Shown: piece by piece, positions 18,556-26,865 of the stretch
How positions within the stretch are numbered: position 1 is the stretch's first letter
Layout: every line of letters starts with the position of its first letter
Source: an uncultured Spirochaetales bacterium
Lineage (GTDB): Bacteria; Spirochaetota; Spirochaetia; Sphaerochaetales; Sphaerochaetaceae
Length of the DNA: 64,000 nt
Assembly: GCA_949285785.1 (NCBI GenBank)
Contig: CASEAG010000028.1
Span: forward strand, 1-64,000
Direction: 5' to 3'
The notes under the pieces: generated by a model
The model's input: the letters and a program-made list of their open reading frames with translations, nothing else
Databases searched by the model: none
Told to the model about the DNA's origin: nothing
Program-made: the position numbers and the translations under genes

Positions 18556-18822
18556 TTACTTTCTGAGTCCGAGCTTTGCGATCAGGTCCCTGTACTCGTT
18601 GATGTTGCGGTTCCTGATATAGCGCAGAAGCCTTCTCCTCTGGCCGACCATCTTGAGAAGACCACGTCTGGATGCATGATCCTTCGGATGCATCTTGAAG
18701 TGGCTCTGCAGATCGTTGATCCTGGCCGTGAGAAGTGCGACCTGCACTGCGACGTCACCGGTGTTGGCGGCGTTTCCGCCATACTGTGAGATGAGCTCCT
18801 GCTTTGTTTCCTTCGTTACCAT
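18556..18822 (-). CDS. rpsO: Ribosomal protein S15
   Basis: Primary 16S rRNA-binding protein of the 30S platform and part of bridge B4. The 88 residues match the family length and carry [40 protein letters not shown] and [10 protein letters not shown], the canonical S15 blocks. It lies between ribF, 5 bases away, and pnp. Confidence 0.98.
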   Translation of the reverse strand: MVTKETKQELISQYGGNAANTGDVAVQVALLTARINDLQSHFKMHPKDHASRRGLLKMVGQRRRLLRYIRNRNINEYRDLIAKLGLRK

Positions 18823-18827
18823 TTTCT

Positions 18828-19634
18828 TCAGTTCTCCTTGCTGAATATTCTGATCGTATCCGCCTTCACGAGATCGATGTCCTCTATGGGGCTGATCAGC
18901 AGTCCGTCCCTGTCGATGAGAAGCGTCGATTCCACTTCCCTTCCATCAAGGAGGACGACGGATGCCCTGTAGCGTCCATCAGAGGGAAGGCGTTGTCCCG
19001 TCACGTTCTGTGTCCTGAAGCCGAAAGTCGTCCTGATGAAGCTGTTGTCCATCAGATCGAATTCGTACGGCTGTCCGGAAAGTTCACAGACAGTGGCGAA
19101 ATCGCCTTGTGAGACAAGCGTCCTGATATGTGTGGAAGAGATTCTGATATGACTGTCGTCCTCGACCGGCGGTATGACGAGAACCTCGGCATGCACACCG
19201 GATGAAGCGAACGCATCGGACAACTCACAAGCCGCAATCTGGTCCGATGGACTGCCACATCTGAAATCCTCCCCGACTATGACGGCTTCTACACGGCACA
19301 TCGTACATAGCAAGCGGATGAACTCACGACCTGACATCATACTGAAATCGCGGGAAAAGTCAATAACCAGCACATAGTCGATTCCAAACGACGAGATGTA
19401 GCGGTTTCTCAGGCGCATCGTGTCCAGAGGTCTCGAATCCCGGACCTTCGGATTGGTCGCGAACGTGATGACCATCGTCCTGACGCCAGGATGGTTCCGG
19501 GCATATCCGTCGAGCTGGCAGAATATCTCCCGGTGGCCGAGATGGACACCGTCGAATACGCCGATGGCGATCGCCATCCGCTCATCTGTCAGAAGCCCCT
19601 TCTCAAGGGGAGTATTGAAATCATAGATCTTCAC
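18828..19634 (-). CDS. ribF: RibF-like FMN adenylyltransferase with degenerate riboflavin-kinase part
   Basis: RibF normally phosphorylates riboflavin and adenylates FMN to FAD. The N-terminal adenylyltransferase is intact: [14 protein letters not shown] (about 24-37), IVGEDFRCG and [10 protein letters not shown]. The product is only 268 residues instead of about 310, and in the last 85 residues I cannot find the kinase signature (glycine-rich loop followed by PTAN); it reads instead [20 protein letters not shown]. So the FAD-forming half looks active, and the FMN-forming half doubtful. It overlaps truB by 14 bases and sits in its usual place between truB and rpsO. Confidence 0.85.
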   Translation of the reverse strand: MKIYDFNTPLEKGLLTDERMAIAIGVFDGVHLGHREIFCQLDGYARNHPGVRTMVITFATNPKVRDSRPLDTMRLRNRYISSFGIDYVLVIDFSRDFSMMSGREFIRLLCTMCRVEAVIVGEDFRCGSPSDQIAACELSDAFASSGVHAEVLVIPPVEDDSHIRISSTHIRTLVSQGDFATVCELSGQPYEFDLMDNSFIRTTFGFRTQNVTGQRLPSDGRYRASVVLLDGREVESTLLIDRDGLLISPIEDIDLVKADTIRIFSKEN

Positions 19635-20490
19635 GGTTCACCAATGCCACGACGGACCATCGTCCATCCGCCCTCCTCTCGACGACGCCGACAAGGCGCC
19701 CTTCACAGACAAGCCTGAAGTAATCCTCGTCAGGGAGCTCGATACCCCGTATCCCCCTGGGGGACATATAGCCGTTCGCAAGCCTCTTCAGATAGTCCCC
19801 ATCGAAATCGACCACTCCTCTGACGACCTTGGCAAGGTTCCTCTCACTCTCCTCCGGCGACGGCGGAATGGGTGTGACATCACCATAGGTGAACGGCCCG
19901 ATCCTGTATCGTTCCAGGTCCACGAGATGTGCGACGGTACCGAGTCTGTATGCGATATCCCTGGCAAGGGAACGGATATATGTACCCTTGCTGACCGATG
20001 CGTCGAACACGAGATAAGGGGCCTCGTAGGAAAGCATGGAGATCGAATCGATCCGGACTCTTCTTGCAGGCATCTCGACATCTACGCCCTTGCGCGCCTG
20101 GGCGTATGCCCTTCTGCCATCGACATGGATGGCGGAATAGGCAGGCGGAATCTGGTCCTGCTCCCCGAGGAATGTCGAAAGGACCTCCCTCACGCCATTC
20201 TCATCCGGAATGACGGCACTTGTCCTGACGACCTGGCCTTCGGGATCGAGCGTGTCCGTCTCGCTGCCGAACAACAGACGTGCCCTGTAGGACTTGTCGA
20301 AGCCGCTGAAGAGCGGATTCAGCCTTGTCGCCTCACCTGTGAGGACGCACATCAGCCCGCATGCGAATCTGTCGAGGGTCCCGCAGTGTCCGACCTTCGA
20401 TCCCCTGTAGACCTTCTTGATGGGTGACAGGGATGAGAAGCTCGTCACATCCCTGTCCTTCCTCGTTACGATGACGGAAAAGGTGCTCAC
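19621..20490 (-). CDS. truB: tRNA pseudouridine-55 synthase
   Basis: Makes pseudouridine 55 in the T-loop of tRNAs. The 289 residues include VGHCGTLDRFACGLM (about 33-47), the motif with the catalytic aspartate (canonical GHxGTLDPxAxG, with R in place of P here), and YSAIHVDGRRAYAQARKG. The C-terminal region (RLANGYMSPRGI onward) is a short PUA-like extension. It overlaps rbfA by 4 bases and ribF by 14. Confidence 0.95.
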   Translation of the reverse strand: MSTFSVIVTRKDRDVTSFSSLSPIKKVYRGSKVGHCGTLDRFACGLMCVLTGEATRLNPLFSGFDKSYRARLLFGSETDTLDPEGQVVRTSAVIPDENGVREVLSTFLGEQDQIPPAYSAIHVDGRRAYAQARKGVDVEMPARRVRIDSISMLSYEAPYLVFDASVSKGTYIRSLARDIAYRLGTVAHLVDLERYRIGPFTYGDVTPIPPSPEESERNLAKVVRGVVDFDGDYLKRLANGYMSPRGIRGIELPDEDYFRLVCEGRLVGVVERRADGRWSVVALVNREDL

Positions 20491-20834
20491 TTTCCAAGCG
20501 CCTCATCGATGAGATTGTTTATCCTCTCGCCTTCGATGTAGCTGGTGTCGGGAACGAACTTCAGAACAGGCGTATTGCGCGTCTTGAGAATCGCTCCAAG
20601 CCGGTTCTGGATGAAACCCGCCGCACTGTTGAGCGCCTTCACGCTTCGATCCAGATCCTTCTCCATGACGGTCGAGACATAGACTGTGGCATATGCATTG
20701 TCGCTCGAGAGCTTGACATCGGTGATCGATGTGAAGCGCGACAGGTGCGGGTTCTTTATCACACCTGTCACGATCATCGTCGAGATCGCCTCCATCACCC
20801 TGCTCTCGAGTCTGGATCCCGAATACGTGCTCAT
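20487..20834 (-). CDS. rbfA: Ribosome-binding factor A
   Basis: Late 30S assembly factor that acts on the 16S 5' helix. The 115 residues form a single KH-like domain: ISTMIVTGVIKNPHLSRFTS, LSSDNAYATVYVSTVM and the C-terminal LKFVPDTSYIEGERINNLID are all typical. The start overlaps the infB stop by 4 bases. Confidence 0.95.
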   Translation of the reverse strand: MSTYSGSRLESRVMEAISTMIVTGVIKNPHLSRFTSITDVKLSSDNAYATVYVSTVMEKDLDRSVKALNSAAGFIQNRLGAILKTRNTPVLKFVPDTSYIEGERINNLIDEALGK

Positions 20835-23413
20835 ACTTCCACTTCCAGCTTTCTTGCGACTTCCTGCATGATGACGAACTCGAGGATGTCACCCTTCTGG
20901 AGATCCTGGAAGTCCTCAAGCCCGATACCGCATTCGTATCCCGCACTGACCTCCTTCGCATCGTCCTTGAAGCGCTTGAGCGAGGCGATGTGGATGTTCT
21001 CCTTGTTGATCTGGATTGAATCCCTGATCACGCGCACGAAGCAGTTTCTCGTGACCTTGCCCTCGAGAATGTAGCATCCGGCGACGAGGCCGACCTTGGG
21101 AACGCGGAAGACCTCCCTGACCTCTGCCTTTCCGGAGTCGAGCTCGCGGATCTCGGGAGACAGCATGCCCTCCATGGCCGCCTTGATGTCGTCGACCACG
21201 TCGTAGATGATGTTGTACTTCCTGATCTCGACCTTCTCCTGCTCGGCAAGAGCCTGTGCACGGGGCGTAGGACGGACGTTGAAGCCGATGACAAGCGCAT
21301 TCGATGCGGCGGCGAGCGTGATGTCGCTCTCGATGATCGCACCTGCGGATGCACGGATGACGTTCAGTCTGATCTCGCTCGTGCTCAGCTTGGTAAGCGT
21401 ACCTTGGAGAGCCTCGACGGAACCCTGGACATCACCCTTTATGATGACGTTGAAGTCCTTGATCTCACCCTCGCGGATCTTGTCATAGAGGTTCTCGAGC
21501 GTGACCTTGTTGGCACTGGTCGTGTTGCCCAGGCGTTCGAGCTCCTGCCTCTTGGCGCCGACCATCCTGGCCTGCTTCTCGTCTTCGGTGACCTGGAACG
21601 GATCTCCGGCCGAAGGGATGTTCGACAGACCGATGATCTCCACCGGAGTGGAAGGTCCTGCACTCTGGATCTTCTTGCCCTTGTCGTCGAACATGGCCCT
21701 GACTCTTCCAGGGTAGATTCCCGCGACATAGTAGTCGCCCTGGTGCAGAGTACCCTTCTGGACGATGACGGTCGCGACGGTACCCCTGCCCTGGTCGATT
21801 CTGGACTCGAGGACCTTTCCAACCGCGCGGCAGTTGGGATTCGCCTTCAGCTCGAGCATCTCGGCCTGAAGGAGGATCGTGTCAAGAAGATCGTCGATAC
21901 CCTCCTTCTTCAGTGCGGATATCCTGCAGTAGAGAGTCTGTCCACCCCATTCCTCAGGTACGAGACCGATGTCGGAAAGCTGCTGCATGACACGGTCGGG
22001 ATTCGCATCTGCAAGGTCGCACTTGTTGATTGCGACGATGATGGGAACCCCTGCGGCCTTTGCATGGTCGATCGCCTCCCTAGTCTGTGGCATGACTCCG
22101 TCGTTCGCGGCCACGACAAGCACGACGATGTCCGTCACCTGGGCGCCACGTGCCCTCATCATGGAGAATGCGGCATGGCCCGGGGTGTCGAGGAACACGA
22201 CATCGCCACGGCCCGGCACATTGACCTTGTAGGCACCGATATGCTGTGTGATTCCACCGAACTCGCCACCTGCGACATCAGAAGAGCGTATCGCATCGAG
22301 AAGCTTCGTCTTTCCATGGTCGACATGGCCCATTATGGTCACGATAGGAGCGCGAGGCACCATGTCTTCAGGATTGTCGGCCTCGCTCTCGATGACGGTC
22401 TCGTCATAAAGCGAGACGAGGTGAACCTCGCAGCCGAACTCGTTGGCGATGATCTCGGCGGTCTCATGGTCGATCTGCTGGTTGATGGTCACCATCATGC
22501 CCATCTTGAAGAGCTTGGAGATGATGTCGCTCGCCTTGAGATTCATCTTCCTTGCAAGGTCGCTGACCGTGATGTTCTCCATGATGTCGATGGTCTTCGG
22601 GACCGCGGCAAGCTTGCTTTCCTCACGCTTCTTCTGCTGGTACTGGAAGTCGACTTCCTGATCGCGTCTGCTTCTGTAGTCGCCGCTGTCCTTCCTCTTT
22701 CCAGTGGTCTTGCGGGCACCTCCCTTCTGATTCAGATCAAGAGATCCTGGCGCCTGTCCACCAGCACCCATCGGTCTCGCACCGGGACGGGAACCGATAC
22801 CGGGCCTGCCCGGGGCACCACCCTGGGCGCCTCTGTATCCTCCTTCCCTGTTGAAGGGGCGGTTCTGGCCATCTGGGCGGCGATAACCTCCACCACCGGC
22901 ACCATATCTGCCCTGGCCACCTCTTGCGTTGGTCGGACGTCCTCCGACGATGCCGACGACGCGCGGACGGTTGCTCGTCGGTGTACCAGAGACCATCTGT
23001 CCCGGAACCGGCGGAAGGTTCGCGTTCTTTATGACGACGGGGCCGTGAGTGACCATGCTCTTGACCCTCTCTCCGCCTACCAGGTTCCTGTTGGCTGCAG
23101 GAACACTTGCCGCAAGACGCGACTGGGCCGGCTTCACGAGCGGGCTCGATGCAGGGCGCACGGGAGAAGAGGAAGAAGCCGAAGGGGAAGCCGTGGCCTT
23201 GGCCACCTCATCCGCCTTCTTCTCGGAAACGTTCTCGTCCTTTCTGTCTTCCTTGACCTTCGCCTTGACGGTCACGATCTTCTTTTTGATCACGACTACC
23301 TTCTTCTCAGGCGACGAGGCGGCAGGTGCCGGTGCACTCTGGCTCGCAGCGGGAGCAGAAGCCGTGCTCTGGGACTTCTTTATGACTCTGATCTTTGTCT
23401 TCTCTTCGCTCAT
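20831..23413 (-). CDS. infB: Translation initiation factor IF-2
   Basis: GTPase that brings initiator tRNA to the 30S subunit. The 860 residues comprise a long disordered N-terminal part (1-245), then the IF2 N domain ([20 protein letters not shown]), the G domain with [28 protein letters not shown] and NKCD, and domains II-IV. The N-terminal part changes from Lys/Ala/Pro-rich to Gly/Arg-rich (about residues 155-225, for example [20 protein letters not shown]). The G1 motif has GKTK where GKTS is usual. It follows nusA by 12 bases. Confidence 0.98.
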   Translation of the reverse strand: MSEEKTKIRVIKKSQSTASAPAASQSAPAPAASSPEKKVVVIKKKIVTVKAKVKEDRKDENVSEKKADEVAKATASPSASSSSPVRPASSPLVKPAQSRLAASVPAANRNLVGGERVKSMVTHGPVVIKNANLPPVPGQMVSGTPTSNRPRVVGIVGGRPTNARGGQGRYGAGGGGYRRPDGQNRPFNREGGYRGAQGGAPGRPGIGSRPGARPMGAGGQAPGSLDLNQKGGARKTTGKRKDSGDYRSRRDQEVDFQYQQKKREESKLAAVPKTIDIMENITVSDLARKMNLKASDIISKLFKMGMMVTINQQIDHETAEIIANEFGCEVHLVSLYDETVIESEADNPEDMVPRAPIVTIMGHVDHGKTKLLDAIRSSDVAGGEFGGITQHIGAYKVNVPGRGDVVFLDTPGHAAFSMMRARGAQVTDIVVLVVAANDGVMPQTREAIDHAKAAGVPIIVAINKCDLADANPDRVMQQLSDIGLVPEEWGGQTLYCRISALKKEGIDDLLDTILLQAEMLELKANPNCRAVGKVLESRIDQGRGTVATVIVQKGTLHQGDYYVAGIYPGRVRAMFDDKGKKIQSAGPSTPVEIIGLSNIPSAGDPFQVTEDEKQARMVGAKRQELERLGNTTSANKVTLENLYDKIREGEIKDFNVIIKGDVQGSVEALQGTLTKLSTSEIRLNVIRASAGAIIESDITLAAASNALVIGFNVRPTPRAQALAEQEKVEIRKYNIIYDVVDDIKAAMEGMLSPEIRELDSGKAEVREVFRVPKVGLVAGCYILEGKVTRNCFVRVIRDSIQINKENIHIASLKRFKDDAKEVSAGYECGIGLEDFQDLQKGDILEFVIMQEVARKLEVEV

Positions 23414-23425
23414 TTGCTTTCCTTG

Positions 23426-24910
23426 TCAGTCCTCGAATTCGAATTCCGCTCCACAGTTCGGGCAGGTGGTGGTTCCTATCTTCACCGTCGCGCCGCAGTT
23501 GGGGCAGATGAACTCCTCCTCGGTCTCCTCCTCGACGTAGATACAGTCGTTGATGGAGGCCTTCTCCTCATCGCTCAGGCCGACCTGCTCAAGCTCCTCG
23601 GGAGTGAGATTGAAGTACTCCTCCGCGGTGTAGACATCATGGAAGTTGAGCTTCTTGACGAGATCGGCGGAGATGTTGAGATCGCTGAGAAGCGTCTCGC
23701 CCTCGCCGATTCCAAGCTCCTCGGCGGACAGGGATCTGTCCGCGGCATCCTCGATGACGGTCTCGGGCTGAGCGAAGATCGCCTCGGCCCTCTCCCTCGT
23801 CTCCTGGGTCAGATCGAGTTCGTCGAACTGCTCCTGGGTCATGACCTCGATCATCCAGTCGCACAGGCTGTTGGCGAGGTTGACATTGCTTCCCTTGGGG
23901 CCGATTGCAAGTCCGACGTCCTTCTGGTTGACGATCGCGATCGCCCTTCTGGTCGACATGTCAACCAGATAGACCTTCTCGACATGAGCCGGCGTGAGGG
24001 CCGATGCGATGAAGTTGATCGGGTTCTCATCATAAGGGATGACATCGATCTTCTCGCCTTCGATCTCCGTGATGACGCTCTGGATTCTGTTGCCCTTCAG
24101 TCCGACCGTGGCTCCAACAGGATCGATGTCACGGCTGTTGGCCCTGACGGCGACCTTGGTCCTGATTCCGGCCTGGCGGACGCACTTGACGATCTCGACC
24201 TCACGGTCGTAGATCTCCGGGACCTGGATGGCCAGAAGCTTCTCGACGAGCTTCGGACTTGTCCTTGAGAGGATTATCCTGACATCCTTCTTCTGCTTGC
24301 GGCCCTTGACGTTGACCTGGGGATCGCGGGCATTGTCGGCGTTCTCGACCTTCTCAAGATAGCACTTTACCTCGGCACCCGGCTCATAGACCTCTCTGGG
24401 CGACTGGTTCTTGCGGGGAAGAAGGCCTTCCACACCGCCACCGACGTTGAGTCTGAAGTCGCCGTTGGGAAGTTCGCTGTTCACGATGCACAGGATGATC
24501 TCCCCTTCCTTGGCCTTGAACTCCTTGTATGTCCTGTTGTTCTGGACCTCCTTGAAGCTCTGCTGTGCACGCTGCTTGGCGGACTGCACGGAGCCGCGGT
24601 CGAAAGTCGACAGGTCGAGCGGGATGAGGACCTCGTCTCCGAGCTCAACGTCCTCGGTAAGCTCCTGGGCCTCGTCGAGCGGGATCTCCGTCACCTCGTT
24701 GTAGTAGTGGTCCTCGTCGACGACGGTCTTTCTGGCACAAACGGTCAGCTCGTCATCTTCAGAGAAGCTGATCTCGACGTTCTGGTCAGTGCCGAACTTC
24801 CTCTTGTATGCGGCCTTGACGAACTCCCTGATGGTCTCGAGGACCATGTCATGGGTATAGTTCTTCTCTTCAATCATCAGCCTGATGGCTTCCTTGAGAT
24901 CTGTTGACAT
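23426..24910 (-). CDS. nusA: Transcription factor NusA with C-terminal zinc ribbon
   Basis: NusA binds RNA polymerase, pausing and anti-terminating transcripts. The 494 residues contain the N-terminal domain, an S1 domain (about 135-200), and two KH domains (VGATVGLKGNRIQSVITEIE and DVGLAIGPKGSNVNLANSLC). After about 400 comes an acidic helical region (DLNISADLVKKLNFHDVYTA, EEYFNLTPEELEQVGLSDEE), then a four-cysteine zinc ribbon: Cys 469, 472, 483 and 486 in CPNCGATVKIGTTTCPNCGA. That ribbon is not part of the standard family. The gene lies between rimP, 1 base away, and infB. Confidence 0.96.
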   Translation of the reverse strand: MSTDLKEAIRLMIEEKNYTHDMVLETIREFVKAAYKRKFGTDQNVEISFSEDDELTVCARKTVVDEDHYYNEVTEIPLDEAQELTEDVELGDEVLIPLDLSTFDRGSVQSAKQRAQQSFKEVQNNRTYKEFKAKEGEIILCIVNSELPNGDFRLNVGGGVEGLLPRKNQSPREVYEPGAEVKCYLEKVENADNARDPQVNVKGRKQKKDVRIILSRTSPKLVEKLLAIQVPEIYDREVEIVKCVRQAGIRTKVAVRANSRDIDPVGATVGLKGNRIQSVITEIEGEKIDVIPYDENPINFIASALTPAHVEKVYLVDMSTRRAIAIVNQKDVGLAIGPKGSNVNLANSLCDWMIEVMTQEQFDELDLTQETRERAEAIFAQPETVIEDAADRSLSAEELGIGEGETLLSDLNISADLVKKLNFHDVYTAEEYFNLTPEELEQVGLSDEEKASINDCIYVEEETEEEFICPNCGATVKIGTTTCPNCGAEFEFED

Positions 24911-24911
24911 C

Positions 24912-25403
24912 TTACTTCTTCTCCTCCCAACGGTATGTCAGTCTGGCCTTCTGCACCTCATCACGGGACAGGACCAGTTCGTCCATCTTCTCCTTGCTGT
25001 CGACGATAAGCACATCCTTCAGCGTGACAATCTCATCGTCGCACGAGGCTATCACGGCCTCGATGTTCGATGAAAAGCGGTTCGAATAGAGTTTCACCAG
25101 CCTGCCGGTGAAGACGCTGAACTCGTACCAGTCCCTGAATGCCCTCTGCATTCCCGGCGACGAGACCTCGAGCTCGAGGTCCCTGGTGTTCCAAAGCACG
25201 CTGTAGCGTGGATAGACCACATTGTAGACAGCGGCCAGGTCGTCAGTGCCGACCTCATGCTCATCGCAGTAGACGGTCAGATGGAGCTGTATTCCACCCG
25301 GCCTGTCGTTCCTGTACACGTCGACGACCCTGAAGCCCATCGGGCGAATCAGGGCATCCATCTGTCCAAATAGCGGATTCCTCTCTATTTCCCTATCAAG
25401 CAT
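24912..25403 (-). CDS. rimP: Ribosome maturation factor RimP
   Basis: Assists 30S maturation. The 163-residue product has the RimP arrangement: N-terminal domain with FRVVDVYRNDRPGGIQLHLT, then LEVSSPGMQRAFRDWYEFSV, the family hallmark [LY]xLEVSSPG, and a C-terminal SH3-like domain. It heads the rimP-nusA-infB operon. No good ribosome site precedes the ATG; a terminator hairpin ends only 11 bases upstream. Confidence 0.94.
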   Translation of the reverse strand: MLDREIERNPLFGQMDALIRPMGFRVVDVYRNDRPGGIQLHLTVYCDEHEVGTDDLAAVYNVVYPRYSVLWNTRDLELEVSSPGMQRAFRDWYEFSVFTGRLVKLYSNRFSSNIEAVIASCDDEIVTLKDVLIVDSKEKMDELVLSRDEVQKARLTYRWEEKK

Positions 25404-25414
25404 TCCGTACCCAC

Positions 25415-25447
25415 AAAAAAAAGGAACTCCTGAGCGGGTTCCTTTTT
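25415..25447 (-). terminator. Intrinsic terminator just upstream of rimP
   Basis: On the minus strand AAAAAGGAAC pairs with GTTCCTTTTT (10-base stem, 10-base loop) and runs into eight T at 25422-25415. It can end the mutS-MATE message, but it also lies downstream of the promoter at 25501-25472 and so could attenuate the rimP operon. Confidence 0.8.
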
Positions 25448-25471
25448 CATAAGAAAAATTGAACTATCCTG

Positions 25472-25501
25472 AGAATAGAACTTTGTCCCTCACGTTGTCA
25501 A
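25472..25501 (-). promoter_or_regulatory. Promoter of the rimP-nusA-infB operon
   Basis: Consensus TTGACA (25501-25496), 18-base spacer, TATTCT (25477-25472). Transcription from about 25465 must pass the terminator at 25447-25415 before reaching rimP. Confidence 0.65.
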
Positions 25502-25518
25502 TACATCCCCGGACGACT

Positions 25519-26865
25519 TTACGGTTGTGCATGTGATTCCCGTTCCAAGGCGCAGCGTCGATATCCGGCAAGACACATGACCAGGTAGATGATCCAGCCG
25601 ACGGGAACCACATACCATATGACCTGCACGCCGAATACCGGAGCCAGGGCAATGGAACCCAGCAGCCTGAAGGCGAGATTTCCGATGCTTCCGATCGTGA
25701 AGAACGTCATATGTCCAAGACCTCTGAGCACCCCTCCGGTGACGACGGCAAGACCTAGTATCCAGTAGAAGCATCCCAGGAATGACATGTAGCCTCCACC
25801 TGCCATTCTGGCCTCATCGCTTCCATCGGCCGGAATGAAGAGGTTCATGATCGCATCGTGGAAGAAGACGAGTGCGAACGCGATGAGGACGCCGAAGCCC
25901 ATGATGACAAGACAGGAGGCGGCATAGCCTCTGCCGACACGATCCCTCTTGCCGGCACCCATGTTCTGGGCTGTAAACGAACTCATGGCGTTGCCCAATG
26001 AGAAGAACGGGACTGTGACGAAGGCATCCACCCTCATCGCGGCGGAGTATCCTGCAAGCACGTTCGACCCGAAGCCGTTGACGACGCTCTGGACAAGCAT
26101 CATGCCGATCGAGATGGATGACTGCTGGACAATCGACGGGACGGATATGGCGAGCATTCTGCCAAGGGATGGGAACGAGAAGCGTCCCCTTCCCTTTCCG
26201 CAGGTCTTCTGGATCATCTTCACAAGCACGGCGGACGATATGACTGCTGAAAGGGCCTGGGCGAAGAGCGTCGCCCAGGCGGCGCCTGCGACGCCCATGC
26301 CGAGACCGGCGACGGCTGCAAGATCGAGAACTACGTTAAGCACCGACGAGAAGATGAGAAGCACAAGCGGGATGGATGACCGTCCGATCGAATTGAACAG
26401 CGCAGAGATCACGTTGTAGAGGAAAAGGAACGGCAGACCGATGAAGTAGATTCCCAGATACGTCACGGCATCGTCCATTATGTCGCCAGGTGTACGTAGT
26501 GCAACGAGGATGTGTTCACAGAACAAGAGACCGAATGCGGCCAGGACGAGCGAGAGCAGCAGGAAGAAGACTATGCATGTCGTCATGCCATCCTTGAGGT
26601 CCTTGTAGCGTCTTGCACCGAAAGCCATCCCGGTGATGACGCTGGCACCGGCCGCACCGCTTGTCGCGATGGCGATGAAGACATTCACCAGCGCACCTGA
26701 TGCCCCCACTGCAGCAAGCGCCCCTTCGCCGAGATATCTTCCGACGATGAGCGAGTCGGCAAGCGTATACAGCTGCTGGAAGAAAGAAGCGGTCATCATC
26801 GGAAGAGTGAAGATGACGATCGCCTTCAGCGGTCTGTCATGTATCAGATACTCCCTGTCATTCAT
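25519..26865 (-). CDS. MATE family efflux transporter
   Basis: A 448-residue, 12-helix multidrug/toxin extrusion protein, normally driven by Na+ or H+. The N-terminal signature SFFQQLYTLADSLIVGRYLG (about 27-46) and the repeated half (QSSISIGMMLVQSVVNGFGS) are typical of the NorM/DinF class. It overlaps the mutS stop by 8 bases, an unusual functional pairing that suggests convenience rather than shared purpose. The substrate is unknown. A second MATE gene lies at 52150-53517. Confidence 0.9.
   Translation of the reverse strand: MNDREYLIHDRPLKAIVIFTLPMMTASFFQQLYTLADSLIVGRYLGEGALAAVGASGALVNVFIAIATSGAAGASVITGMAFGARRYKDLKDGMTTCIVFFLLLSLVLAAFGLLFCEHILVALRTPGDIMDDAVTYLGIYFIGLPFLFLYNVISALFNSIGRSSIPLVLLIFSSVLNVVLDLAAVAGLGMGVAGAAWATLFAQALSAVISSAVLVKMIQKTCGKGRGRFSFPSLGRMLAISVPSIVQQSSISIGMMLVQSVVNGFGSNVLAGYSAAMRVDAFVTVPFFSLGNAMSSFTAQNMGAGKRDRVGRGYAASCLVIMGFGVLIAFALVFFHDAIMNLFIPADGSDEARMAGGGYMSFLGCFYWILGLAVVTGGVLRGLGHMTFFTIGSIGNLAFRLLGSIALAPVFGVQVIWYVVPVGWIIYLVMCLAGYRRCALERESHAQP

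Noticed and set aside
21404-24268. A 954-residue open frame on the plus strand opposite infB and nusA
   Set aside because: It is antisense to two certain genes; GC-rich coding DNA often leaves long antisense frames. Its product is rich in Asp, Arg and Leu without any motif.
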